DNA of 64,000 bases from positions 16,200 to 80,199 of the forward strand of contig NZ_KZ477997.1 of NCBI RefSeq assembly GCF_002837185.1, read 5' to 3'. This DNA is from Pseudomonas fluorescens. GTDB lineage: Bacteria; Pseudomonadota; Gammaproteobacteria; Pseudomonadales; Pseudomonadaceae. The position numbers and the translations under genes are program-made. This document shows, in pieces, positions 18,896 to 27,405 of this stretch (position 1 is its first letter; each line of letters starts with the position of its first letter). Below the pieces are notes generated by a model. It was not told the DNA's origin. It worked only from the letters and a program-made list of their open reading frames with translations, and searched no databases.

Positions 18896-19744
18896 ATGAG
18901 CGTGCCCGAACCCCAAGCCGCCCTGGAACGCCTGCACCACTGGGCACAGCTCACACCCTTGCAGGTGGCCCTGCGCCACAAACGCCAGGGCCAATGGCAT
19001 GCCTGGCGCTGGATCGACGTGTTGCGTGCCGTCGAACGCGTGGCTGACGGCTTGCGCCAGCAGGGCTTCAGCGAACAGTCGCAGCTGGCGCTCAGCGGCG
19101 CATTTGAGCCAAACCTGCTGTTGCTGGCGCTGGCAGCCCAATCCGTGGGCGGGCAGGTGCTGACGCTGGCCGATGATCTGGAGCCGGCAGCCTTGGAGCA
19201 ACAGCTCTGGCGTCTCCATCCCAGCCACGCCTGCGTGCAAGGTCGCCAACCCGATTGGGCATTTACCCAGCGCGTGGACTTCGCTCAACTGCTCGGCCCG
19301 GCCGCCCCGTCGCAACGCCTGCAACGCTGGTGGCAGCCCAGCGCTGAAACCGTACTGTGGAGCGAGGAGGGCACCCACTGGCAAGGCGGTCTCGCCGCGG
19401 TGCTGGAGCAATGGCTCAATAGCGGCCACGGCCTGGCGTTTCCGGAAACCCTGGCCTCGGCGCAGCGTGATCGCAGCGAAGTCGCCCCCACTGGCCTGCT
19501 GCTGTCACCCGAGCGTTTGCAGCACCTGGCCGACGAGATCGAAAGCCGCCTCGCCGCCCACGGCACCTGGCGCCGACGCCTGTGTGAATGGGCCATCGCC
19601 CATCCACAAAGCGGCCTGCGCCGGGTGCTGAAAAACCGTGTGCGCAAGCTCCTCGGTTTCCAGCGCCTGGGCTATATCTGGCAGCCGCTTAAAGCCCCCG
19701 CCGAGCCAACCTGGCTGGCCGAATTCAAACGGGACATTGCATGA
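18896..19744 (+). CDS. Degenerate acyl-CoA-ligase-like protein
   Basis: A 282-residue protein resembling an AMP-forming acyl-CoA synthetase with its centre removed. Residues 1-95 look like the N-terminal ligase lobe (TPLQVALRHKRQGQWHAWRW, then GLRQQGFSEQSQLALSG). Residues of about 215-270 (LLLSPERLQHLADEIE, then VLKNRVRKLLGFQRLGYIW) match the segment that in long ligases follows the ATP site. No STGTTG-type P-loop, no TGD and no catalytic lysine motif is visible. Ribosome site TAGGAG precedes ATG 18896; the stop overlaps the ABC ATPase start by four bases. Enzyme activity is unlikely; a binding or scaffold role is a guess. Full-length ligases accompany similar Liv-type importers elsewhere. 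Confidence 0.6.
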   Translation: MSVPEPQAALERLHHWAQLTPLQVALRHKRQGQWHAWRWIDVLRAVERVADGLRQQGFSEQSQLALSGAFEPNLLLLALAAQSVGGQVLTLADDLEPAALEQQLWRLHPSHACVQGRQPDWAFTQRVDFAQLLGPAAPSQRLQRWWQPSAETVLWSEEGTHWQGGLAAVLEQWLNSGHGLAFPETLASAQRDRSEVAPTGLLLSPERLQHLADEIESRLAAHGTWRRRLCEWAIAHPQSGLRRVLKNRVRKLLGFQRLGYIWQPLKAPAEPTWLAEFKRDIA

Positions 19745-20511
19745 GCCAGGCTATTTTGCAGGTGCGCGATATTTCGCTGTCGTTCAAAGGCGTCAAGGCG
19801 ATCAATGCGCTGTCGTTCGAGGTGCAGCGCGGCGAGATCTGCGCGCTGATCGGCCCCAACGGCGCGGGCAAGAGCTCGTTGCTCAATGTGCTCAACGGTG
19901 TGTACCGTTTCGACGCCGGTGAGATTGTGTTCGACGCGCAACACCTGCACCGGATCGACCCGCTGGACGCCGCGCGCCGAGGCATCGGCCGTACGTTCCA
20001 GAACAATGCACTGTTCAAGAAAATGAGCGTGCTCGACAACGTCCTCACCGGCCTGTCGCGGCATATGCGCACCAGCCTGATCGAACAGGCCCTCGGCCTG
20101 CCCCGTGCGCGGCGTGAAGCCCAAGCGTTTGCCCTGCGCGGGCAGGGCATCCTTGAGTTTCTTGAGCTGCAAGCCCATCGCGATGTGCAGGTGGGCAACC
20201 TGTCCTACGGCCTGCAAAAGCGCGTCGAGCTGGGCCGTGCGCTGATCGCCGGGCCCAGCCTGTTGCTGCTCGACGAACCCATGGCCGGCATGAACGCGCA
20301 AGAGAAACAGGACATGGCGCGCTTCGTCGCCGACGTGAATCGCGACCTGGGCACCACCGTGGTGTTGATCGAGCACGACATGGGCGTGGTCATGGGCCTG
20401 TCCGACCATGTGGTGGTGCTCGACTACGGACGCAAAGTCGGCGACGGCACGCCGGCCCAGGTGCAGGCCAACCCCGACGTGATCGCGGCCTATCTTGGAT
20501 CGGTGCATTGA
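19741..20511 (+). CDS. Liv-type ABC importer ATPase (LivG-like)
   Basis: A 256-residue ATPase of the branched-chain-type ABC uptake family, on the cytoplasmic side. Walker A is GPNGAGKSS (38-46), the signature is the variant LSYGLQKRVE (from 154) and Walker B is LLLDEP (175-180). The LSYG-type signature and the GIGRTFQN block are typical of LivG rather than LivF. It overlaps genes on both sides, so the importer subunits are translationally coupled. Confidence 0.93.
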   Translation: MSQAILQVRDISLSFKGVKAINALSFEVQRGEICALIGPNGAGKSSLLNVLNGVYRFDAGEIVFDAQHLHRIDPLDAARRGIGRTFQNNALFKKMSVLDNVLTGLSRHMRTSLIEQALGLPRARREAQAFALRGQGILEFLELQAHRDVQVGNLSYGLQKRVELGRALIAGPSLLLLDEPMAGMNAQEKQDMARFVADVNRDLGTTVVLIEHDMGVVMGLSDHVVVLDYGRKVGDGTPAQVQANPDVIAAYLGSVH

Positions 20512-21392
20512 TGATCTTTTTCTTCGAAACCCTGCTGGGCGGCCTGCTCGCCGGCACCCTGTATTCGCTGGTCGCCATCGGCTTCGTGCTGATCTACAAA
20601 GCCAGCGGCGTGTTCAATTTCGCCCAGGGCTCGATGCTGCTGTTTGCCGCGCTGACCTTCGTCAGCCTGCACGACCAGGGCGTGCCGTTTGTCCTAGCGC
20701 TGCTGCTGACGGTGGTGGTGATGATCGTCGGCGCCTTGCTCATCGAGCGGCTGGTCTTGCGCCCGCTGGTGAACCGTTCGCAGATCACCCTGTTCATGGC
20801 CACGTTGGGCCTGTCGTTCATCATCGAAGGCCTGGCCCAGGGCTTGATGGGCTCGCAGGTACGCGCGCTGGACCTGGGCATTGATGATGTGCCGCTGTTT
20901 GTCGGCCCGCTGATGCTCAGCCAGTTCGACCTGATCGCCGCGGCGGCTGCCGTGGTGCTGGTGACCGTCCTCGCGCTGCTGTTCAACAAGACCCGTATCG
21001 GCGTATCGCTGCGCGCGGTGGCGGATGACACCACGGCGGCGCTGTCCATCGGCATCAACCTCAATCGGATCTGGCAGATCGTCTGGGCGGCGGCCGGCAT
21101 CGTCGGGCTGGTCGCGGGGCTGTTGTGGGGCGCGCGCCAGGGGGTGCAGTTCTCGTTGTCGCTGGTGGTGCTCAAGGCCTTGCCGGTGTTGATCATCGGC
21201 GGCTTTACCTCGATTGGCGGGGCGATTGCTGGCGGGCTGATCGTCGGCGCCGCCGAGAACCTTGCCGAGGTGTATATCGGCCCGTTGATCGGTGGTGGTA
21301 TCACGCCGTGGTTCGCCTATGTATTGGCGCTGGCCTTCCTGTATATCCGTCCCGCCGGCCTGTTCGGCGAGCGTGCCATTGAGCGAGTCTGA
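20511..21392 (+). CDS. Liv-type ABC importer permease (LivH-like)
   Basis: A 293-residue inner-membrane permease with about eight hydrophobic helices; LGGLLAGTLYSLVAIGFVLI opens the protein as in LivH. The conserved cytoplasmic loop facing the ATPase (TRIGVSLRAVADDTTAA) is present. ATG 20511 overlaps the ATPase stop codon by one base; a TTG one codon earlier is an unlikely alternative start. Confidence 0.93.
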   Translation: MIFFFETLLGGLLAGTLYSLVAIGFVLIYKASGVFNFAQGSMLLFAALTFVSLHDQGVPFVLALLLTVVVMIVGALLIERLVLRPLVNRSQITLFMATLGLSFIIEGLAQGLMGSQVRALDLGIDDVPLFVGPLMLSQFDLIAAAAAVVLVTVLALLFNKTRIGVSLRAVADDTTAALSIGINLNRIWQIVWAAAGIVGLVAGLLWGARQGVQFSLSLVVLKALPVLIIGGFTSIGGAIAGGLIVGAAENLAEVYIGPLIGGGITPWFAYVLALAFLYIRPAGLFGERAIERV

Positions 21393-21396
21393 AAGC

Positions 21397-22443
21397 ATGT
21401 CGATTCCCATTGTTCAAACCGCTCCGCTCTTGCTGGTACAACGCCGCGTTCCCTGGGGCTTGCTCGGTCTGCTGGCCCTGGCCTTTGTCGTGGTGCCGCT
21501 GTGGGGTAACGACTATTGGCTCAATGCGATCCTGATCCCCTTTCTGGTGCTGTCCCTGGCCGGGCTGGGCTTGAACCTGCTGACCGGCTACACCGGGCAA
21601 ACGTCGGTGGGCGCGGCGGGCTTCATGGCGGTAGGTGCGTTCGCCACCTATGGTTTTTTGCTGCGCCTGCCCGAGCTGGGCTTGCCGGTGGCGCTGCTGG
21701 GCGGCGGGATTATCAGCGCCTTCGTGGGCCTGTTGTTCGGCCTGCCCAGTTCGCGGATCAAGGGCTTCTACCTGATGGTCACGACGTTGGCGGCGCAGTT
21801 CTTTCTCGAGTGGCTGTTCGTCAAATTCCCCTGGTTCTATAACTATGGCTCGTCCGGGACCATTTCCGCACCGCAGCTGACGCTGTTGGGTCACGATCTG
21901 AACACGCCGCTGGGCCGCTACTGGCTGACCCTGGTCACGGTGCTGCTGCTGACCTGGACCGCCGTCAACCTGGTGCGCAGCCAGGTCGGGCGCAACTGGA
22001 TGGCGATCCGCGACATGGACACCGCCGCCGCCGTGGTCGGCATCCCGGTGGTGCGTTACAAGCGCCTGGCGTTCGCGGTCAGCTCGTTCTACTTAGGCAT
22101 TGCCGGCGCGCTGTGGGCGTTCGCCTACCTGGGCACGGCCAGCGCCAGCAGCTTCGATATCAACCGCTCGTTCCAGATCCTGTTCATCATCATTATCGGT
22201 GGCATGGGCAGCATTGCCGGCAACTTCGTGGGCGCGGCCTTCATCAGTCTGCTGCCGATCCTGCTCAGCCACGCCGGGCAGGCGCTGTTCGGCGGCTCGG
22301 TCGATGCGGGGCAGTTGCAGAACCTGCAGAAAATCATTTTTGGCGTGTTGATCATCGTGTTCCTGATCAAGGAACCCGAGGGCTTGATTCGCCTGTTGCA
22401 CACCCTGCGTGACCGTCTGCGGCAGTGGCCGCTGCGTTTCTAA
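21397..22443 (+). CDS. Liv-type ABC importer permease (LivM-like)
   Basis: A 348-residue permease partner with about nine helices. LGLNLLTGYTGQTSVGAAGF is the LivM signature and SQVGRNWMAIRDMDTAAAVV is the ATPase-coupling loop. The frame extends upstream to 21292 inside livH, but ATG 21397, five bases after the LivH stop, is the natural start. It ends 19 bases before the binding-protein gene. Confidence 0.93.
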   Translation: MSIPIVQTAPLLLVQRRVPWGLLGLLALAFVVVPLWGNDYWLNAILIPFLVLSLAGLGLNLLTGYTGQTSVGAAGFMAVGAFATYGFLLRLPELGLPVALLGGGIISAFVGLLFGLPSSRIKGFYLMVTTLAAQFFLEWLFVKFPWFYNYGSSGTISAPQLTLLGHDLNTPLGRYWLTLVTVLLLTWTAVNLVRSQVGRNWMAIRDMDTAAAVVGIPVVRYKRLAFAVSSFYLGIAGALWAFAYLGTASASSFDINRSFQILFIIIIGGMGSIAGNFVGAAFISLLPILLSHAGQALFGGSVDAGQLQNLQKIIFGVLIIVFLIKEPEGLIRLLHTLRDRLRQWPLRF

Positions 22444-22462
22444 CCTTCTCAAGAGAACTTCC

Positions 22463-23803
22463 ATGCGTGCATCCTTGAAACGTTCCCTGCTCGGCACCGC
22501 GTTCGCGCTGGCGGCCCTGGCCGGTGCTGTGCCCCAGGCCGTCGCCTCCCAGGACCAGCAATTCATTCCCCTGGCGACCTACCGTGTCGGCGCCTATGCC
22601 TCCAGCGGCGTGCAGGTGTGGGCCGGGATGATCGACTACCTGCGCTATATCAATGAAGTCGAGGGCGGCATCAACGGCGTGAAGCTGGTGTGGCAGGAAT
22701 GCGAGACCGAATGGACGGCGGAGAAGGGCATCGAGTGCTACGAGCGCTTCAAGAATGGCCTGGATGGCGCGCCGGTCGCGGTGTACCAGCCTAACGGTGC
22801 ACCGGCAGCCTATGCGCTGAGCGAGCGTGCCGAGGTGGACAAGATCCCGCTGATCACCCTCGGCTACGGCCGCACCGAAGCCACCGACGGTACAGTGTTC
22901 CCGTACAACTTCCCGGTGATGCTGACCTTCTATAGCGAGGCATCGACGCTGGTGAACTACATCGCCGCGCGCGAAGGCGGCTTCGACAAACTCAAGGGCA
23001 AGAAGATCGCCACGGTCTATCACGACTCGGCCTACGGTCGCGAAACCCTCGGCCCGTTGAAGTTGCTCGCCGACAAGTACGGCTTCGAGAATATCCAGAT
23101 TCCGGTGGCCGACCCCGGCAACGAGCAATCGGCGCAGTGGCGCCAGGTACGCCAGGCCAATCCGGACTGGGTGTTCCTGCGCACCTGGGGCGTGTCCACC
23201 CCGGTGGCGGTGAAGACGGCGGCGCGCTTCGGCTTCCCGGTTGACCATATCATCGGCGATATCTGGGCCAGCTCCAGCGAAGACGTGCTGCCGGCCGGTG
23301 CTGCCGCCAAAGGTTATCTGGCGCTCACGCCGTACCCGGCAGGCAGCGACTTCGAGATCCACAAGCGCCTCAAGCAGGCGATCCTCGACAAGGGCCACAG
23401 CGACCTCAAGGACCTGAAGAACTTCGGCAGCGTCTACTACAACTCGGGCCTGGTGAATGCCGCCGTGGCCGTGGAGGCGATCCGCACGGCCCAGGCCAAA
23501 TTTGGCAAGCGCCCGCTCAATGGCGAAGAGGGCCGCTGGGGTCTCGAGCACCTGGATATCGACGATGCACGCCTCAACGACATGGGCTACCTGGGCCTGA
23601 TGCAAAACCTCAAGCTGTCGTGCCGCGACCATGAAGGCGGCGGTTCGGCGCGAGTGCAGCAGTGGGACGGTGCCAACTGGACACTGATCAGTGACTGGAT
23701 CGCCGCCGACCGGGCGTTGCTGCGTCCGTTGATCGATGAAAAATCCGCCGCGTTCGCCAAAGAGAAGCACCTGACGCCGCGCACCTGCAGTGGGGATGAA
23801 TAA
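22463..23803 (+). CDS. Liv-type ABC importer periplasmic binding protein
   Basis: A 446-residue type-I substrate-binding protein. Residues 1-28 are a secretion signal (MRASLKRSLLGTAFALAALA, cleavage probably after AVA or ASQ), so the protein is periplasmic. The mature part has the two-lobe pattern of LivK-like proteins (KGKKIATVYHDSAYGRETLG in lobe 1). AAG-rich leader sequence precedes ATG 22463; longer frames start inside livM. The natural ligand is unknown; the neighbouring oxygenases suggest an organosulfur or aromatic acid substrate rather than leucine. Confidence 0.9.
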   Translation: MRASLKRSLLGTAFALAALAGAVPQAVASQDQQFIPLATYRVGAYASSGVQVWAGMIDYLRYINEVEGGINGVKLVWQECETEWTAEKGIECYERFKNGLDGAPVAVYQPNGAPAAYALSERAEVDKIPLITLGYGRTEATDGTVFPYNFPVMLTFYSEASTLVNYIAAREGGFDKLKGKKIATVYHDSAYGRETLGPLKLLADKYGFENIQIPVADPGNEQSAQWRQVRQANPDWVFLRTWGVSTPVAVKTAARFGFPVDHIIGDIWASSSEDVLPAGAAAKGYLALTPYPAGSDFEIHKRLKQAILDKGHSDLKDLKNFGSVYYNSGLVNAAVAVEAIRTAQAKFGKRPLNGEEGRWGLEHLDIDDARLNDMGYLGLMQNLKLSCRDHEGGGSARVQQWDGANWTLISDWIAADRALLRPLIDEKSAAFAKEKHLTPRTCSGDE

Positions 23804-23806
23804 ACC

Positions 23807-24574
23807 ATGAGCCAGCCTGCCACTGAGCCAGGGCGCTCGGCGTTGCTGACGGTCGACGATATCGAAGTGGTCTATGACGGGGCGATCCTGGCGGTGGCTG
23901 GGGTGTCGCTGAGTGTGCCCAGGGGCGCCATCGTTGCGTTGCTCGGCGCCAATGGCGCGGGCAAAAGCACCACCCTCAAGGCCATTTCCGGGCTGGTGCG
24001 GGCCGAGCGCGCCGAAGTCAGCCGTGGCCGGATCGACTACGCAGGCCTGAACCTGGCGGGCGTAGAGCCCAGCCAACGGGTACGCCAGGGCATGGTGCAT
24101 GTGCTGGAAGGCCGGCATGTGTTCGGCCAGCTCACAGTGGAAGACAATCTGCGCAGCGGCGGCTTTGTGCGGCGCCTGAGCCGCAGGGAACTGGCTCAGG
24201 ATCTGGAGCGCATCTACACCTGGTTCCCCAGGCTCAAGACCAAGCGCCACACCCGCGCCGGCCTGACCTCCGGTGGCGAGCAGCAAATGGTCGCCATTGG
24301 CCGGGCGTTGATGACCCGTCCGGCCCTGGTGCTGCTTGACGAGCCGTCGATGGGGTTGGCGCCGATGATCGTGCAGGAGATTTTCGCGATCATCGCGCAG
24401 CTCAACCGCGAGCAACAGGTAAGCTTTTTGATCGCCGAGCAGAATATCAATGTCGCGCTCACCTATGCGTCCCGGGGCTACGTGCTGGATACTGGGCGGG
24501 TGGTGTTGAGTGGCAGTGCTGCCGAGCTGTTGGGACGGGGTGACTTGCATGACATTTATCTGGGCAAACACTAA
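23807..24574 (+). CDS. Liv-type ABC importer ATPase (LivF-like)
   Basis: The second ATPase of the importer, 255 residues. Walker A is GANGAGKST (47-55), signature TSGGEQQ (from 154), Walker B VLLDEPSMGLAP. The VLEGRHVFGQLTVEDNL block is the LivF-type hallmark. It begins three bases after the binding-protein stop. Confidence 0.93.
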   Translation: MSQPATEPGRSALLTVDDIEVVYDGAILAVAGVSLSVPRGAIVALLGANGAGKSTTLKAISGLVRAERAEVSRGRIDYAGLNLAGVEPSQRVRQGMVHVLEGRHVFGQLTVEDNLRSGGFVRRLSRRELAQDLERIYTWFPRLKTKRHTRAGLTSGGEQQMVAIGRALMTRPALVLLDEPSMGLAPMIVQEIFAIIAQLNREQQVSFLIAEQNINVALTYASRGYVLDTGRVVLSGSAAELLGRGDLHDIYLGKH

Positions 24575-24586
24575 GGGCGAAGGTGC

Positions 24587-25981
24587 ATGAGTGAATCGAT
24601 CCGCAACGCTGATGGACTGATCATCGGCGGCGGCCTGAGCGGCACGATGCTGGCGGTGCAACTGCTGCGCCTGCCGGGCAGGCGGCGCCTGCTGGTGATC
24701 GAACCGCGTGCGCAACTGGGGCGCGGCGAGGCCTACAGTGCGGTCGAACTGGGGCACACCCTGAACGGCAATGCGGCGCGCATGAGTGTCGACCCGGACA
24801 ATGCCGATGACCTGACCCAGTGGCTCACCGACTACATCGGCGCCGGCGGGTGGCCGGAGTCGGCGCAACAGCCTGTGCCCATCAGCGAACTGTTCCCGCC
24901 ACGGGGCATTTTTGGTCTGTACGCGCAGCAGCGCTTGGCGCAGGCCAAAGCGCTGTCCGCATCCACCGTCGAGCATATCCGAGCAGAGGCGGTCGACGTA
25001 CAAATCGACGCGGCCGGCGCCCTGTTGACCCTGGATAACGGCGAACGCCTGCGGGGCGCCTTTGCGGTATTGGCCACCGGCATGTTCCCGGCAGCGCGTA
25101 CGCCGCAGACCGAATCCAGCGGCCTGAACGCGGCCGCAGTAGACCCCTGGGATGTGCAGGCCATGGCCCGGCTCGACCCGCATTCGACCGTGCTGATCAT
25201 CGGCTCCGGGCTGACCATGGTGGATGCCGTGGTGTCTCTGGAGCAGGCCGGGCATCGTGGGCCGATCGAGGTGTTCTCGCGCCATGGCCTGTTGCCCCAT
25301 GTGCGCCGCCAGCCGCCGGGCTGGGACGACTTTCTCGGCGCTGATCACACGCTGCGCAGCCCTCGGCAGCTGCTGCGTGAAGTGCGCCGCCAATGCCGTA
25401 TTGCGCTCGCCCAGGGCGTGGATTGGCAGGCGCCGCTGGACACGGTCCGGGTGCATGTCGCAAGGTTGTGGAGCCAGGCGAGCGCACGCGAGAAACGTCA
25501 GTTCGTGCGCCATGTGCGGCCGTGGTGGGAAAGTCATCACCACCGTTCGCCGCCGTTGAGTGCGCAGTTGGTGGAACGGTTGCACGCGCAGGGGCGGCTA
25601 CGGATTCACGCCGCGTCATTCAAGGGGCTGCTGCCTTCGGCCAGCGGCGTGACCATTGGCGTGCGCCATCGCGGCGAGCAGAGCCTCACCCAGGTATCCG
25701 GCGCGGCGCTGATCAACTCCAGCGGCATCGAGTACGACTGGCGCCGCGTGGCCCGGCCGTTGCCGCAACAATTGCTCAAGCGCGGGTTGGTCCAGCCTGG
25801 GCCGTTGGCGCTGGGGATTGCGGCGGACACTTCTGGCGCGGTGCTGGATGCCCAGGGCCAGGTGAGTGGGCGGCTGTTCGCCATGGGCCCGCCATTGCGC
25901 GGGATGTGGTGGGAGAGTACGGCGGTGACGGATGTGGCGATCCAGGCCAAGGCGCTGGCCGCCAGACTCACACAAATTTAA
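24587..25981 (+). CDS. FAD/NAD(P)-binding oxidoreductase
   Basis: A 464-residue protein with an N-terminal FAD-binding Rossmann motif (LIIGGGLSGTMLAVQ, 11-25), a second dinucleotide site at VLIIGSGLTMVDAV (202-215) and an ATG-type block (VLATGMFPAA) between them. This matches the FAD-NAD(P)-binding family whose members include lysine/ornithine-hydroxylase-like and uncharacterised proteins. It starts 12 bases after the LivF-like gene and closes the cluster. Plausibly it reduces or hydroxylates the imported substrate, or supplies electrons to the two flavin oxygenases (inference). Confidence 0.8.
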   Translation: MSESIRNADGLIIGGGLSGTMLAVQLLRLPGRRRLLVIEPRAQLGRGEAYSAVELGHTLNGNAARMSVDPDNADDLTQWLTDYIGAGGWPESAQQPVPISELFPPRGIFGLYAQQRLAQAKALSASTVEHIRAEAVDVQIDAAGALLTLDNGERLRGAFAVLATGMFPAARTPQTESSGLNAAAVDPWDVQAMARLDPHSTVLIIGSGLTMVDAVVSLEQAGHRGPIEVFSRHGLLPHVRRQPPGWDDFLGADHTLRSPRQLLREVRRQCRIALAQGVDWQAPLDTVRVHVARLWSQASAREKRQFVRHVRPWWESHHHRSPPLSAQLVERLHAQGRLRIHAASFKGLLPSASGVTIGVRHRGEQSLTQVSGAALINSSGIEYDWRRVARPLPQQLLKRGLVQPGPLALGIAADTSGAVLDAQGQVSGRLFAMGPPLRGMWWESTAVTDVAIQAKALAARLTQI

Positions 25982-25982
25982 A

Positions 25983-26141
25983 TGTGGGAGGGGGGCAGGC
26001 TCTGATCCCAGTGTAGGAGCGAGCTTGCTCGCGAAAAACTCACAGGCACCGCGTTCATTCAGGAAGCACGCGTTATCGTTGATGTTTTTCGCGAGCAAGC
26101 TCGCTCCTACAGACTGGCATCAGGGCAAGCCCCCTCCCACA
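25983..26141. repeat. Nested REPINs
   Basis: Outer arms of the GTGGGAGGGGG / CCCCCTCCCAC type (25983 and to 26141) enclose a complete element of another REP family: TGTAGGAGCGAGCTTGCTCG from 26012 and its inverse ending GAGCTCGCTCCTACA-like at 26111. The inner loop (CACAGGCACCGCGTTCATTC ...) recurs almost unchanged at 37210-37323. Confidence 0.88.
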
Positions 26142-26154
26142 TTTGGATCTGCAT

Positions 26155-27405
26155 TTATTTTGAGACTTTCACCAGTCCAGGCTTGAGGCCAAACACTTCA
26201 ACGCCCTGGGGCGTCGATTGCCCGGTCGTCACCTTCACCCGTTCCACCGGCTGGTCCATCGACTCCCGATATTCAACCGTCATATCGGGCCCGATCGCCG
26301 CGCTTGGCACCACAATCGCCTGGTCATTGTTATAGGTAACGATGGTCAACCGCGCACTCATCCCCAGCCGCACCTGCTGCACCTGCTGCGGCGTGAGGCT
26401 GGGGATCGACAATGTCACCGGAAACTGCGCGCTGCCCTGGCTGTCATTGGCGATCGCCAGGCCGCTGACCACGCTCACCGAACCCGTCAGCCGCTCACCG
26501 TCGAAACCATCGCCCATCACCTCCACCGCCTGGCCCTGATGCAGTTGATTGATGTCCAGTTCGGAGACCTTGGCGACGATTTTCAAATGTTCGATATTGG
26601 CCAGGCCAAACAACACCTGACCTTGACTGACCTTGCTGCCGGCTTGTACCGGTGCGTTGTTGCTGACGCCGCTTTGGGACGCAGTGCTGTTGCCGGGTGC
26701 GGGCACGACGATGCCGGAGAAGGGCGCCTTGACCTCCTTGCCCTCGAGCAGCTTGCGCAGGGCGTCGTATTTGACCGTGGCATTGGTCAGCTCCATATCG
26801 GCGATCTGTCGGTATTCGCCCTTGCCTTGTTCCAGCGCCTGTTGCAGTTCACTGCGTGCCGCTGCCAGGTCCAGTTGCTGCTGCTGGGTCTGTTGCTGGA
26901 GGTCGTCGAGTTCGTTACGCGGGATGATGCCGCGCTTGAACAGGTTTTCGCTTTCGGTGAGCTTGCGCCGGGTATTGCCGGCGTTCATTTCTGCGGTGCG
27001 CAGGCTGCGCCGGGCGCGGCTGACGGCGGCGCTGCTGTCCCAGTCCTGCATTTCCTGCACGGTGCGCCGCGCCTTGAGCTGAGCCGAGAGGGCGTCGCGC
27101 AGTTGCACTTCGACGGTGGCCGGGTCCATGCGTAACAGTACCTGGCCGGCCTCGACGCGCTGGCCTTGCTCAACCAGGTTGGCCAGTACATTGCCGTCGA
27201 ACGGTGCAGTGAGGGTGACGGTGGTGTCGGGCTCGATCTTGCCCACCAGGCCGATCTGATGCACCAACGGGTCGGGCTTCACCGCCAGCCACTGTTCGTC
27301 ACCGGCGCTGGCCGGGCTCTCGGCCGGGGTGTGCAGGACCAGCCCGACGCCTGCCACCAGCAGGATCAACACAGCGCCCAGCAGGCGTTTGCGATTAGTA
27401 GTCAT
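26155..27405 (-). CDS. Efflux periplasmic adaptor (HlyD/MacA-like)
   Basis: A 416-residue membrane-fusion protein. One N-terminal membrane anchor (residues 7-25, LLGAVLILLVAGVGLVLH) is followed by a biotinyl-lipoyl half-motif, a long alpha-helical hairpin with coiled-coil character (about 105-215, many Gln, Leu and Glu), a second lipoyl half and a beta-barrel domain. It links the inner-membrane ABC pump to the outer-membrane channel. It is the last gene of the operon and overlaps the TolC-like gene by 11 bases. In MacAB systems the adaptor usually comes first, so this order differs. Confidence 0.9.
   Translation of the reverse strand: MTTNRKRLLGAVLILLVAGVGLVLHTPAESPASAGDEQWLAVKPDPLVHQIGLVGKIEPDTTVTLTAPFDGNVLANLVEQGQRVEAGQVLLRMDPATVEVQLRDALSAQLKARRTVQEMQDWDSSAAVSRARRSLRTAEMNAGNTRRKLTESENLFKRGIIPRNELDDLQQQTQQQQLDLAAARSELQQALEQGKGEYRQIADMELTNATVKYDALRKLLEGKEVKAPFSGIVVPAPGNSTASQSGVSNNAPVQAGSKVSQGQVLFGLANIEHLKIVAKVSELDINQLHQGQAVEVMGDGFDGERLTGSVSVVSGLAIANDSQGSAQFPVTLSIPSLTPQQVQQVRLGMSARLTIVTYNNDQAIVVPSAAIGPDMTVEYRESMDQPVERVKVTTGQSTPQGVEVFGLKPGLVKVSK

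Noticed and set aside
22367..25585. 1072-codon minus-strand frame opposite the importer genes
   Set aside because: Antisense shadow over well-supported genes with Walker motifs on the plus strand.
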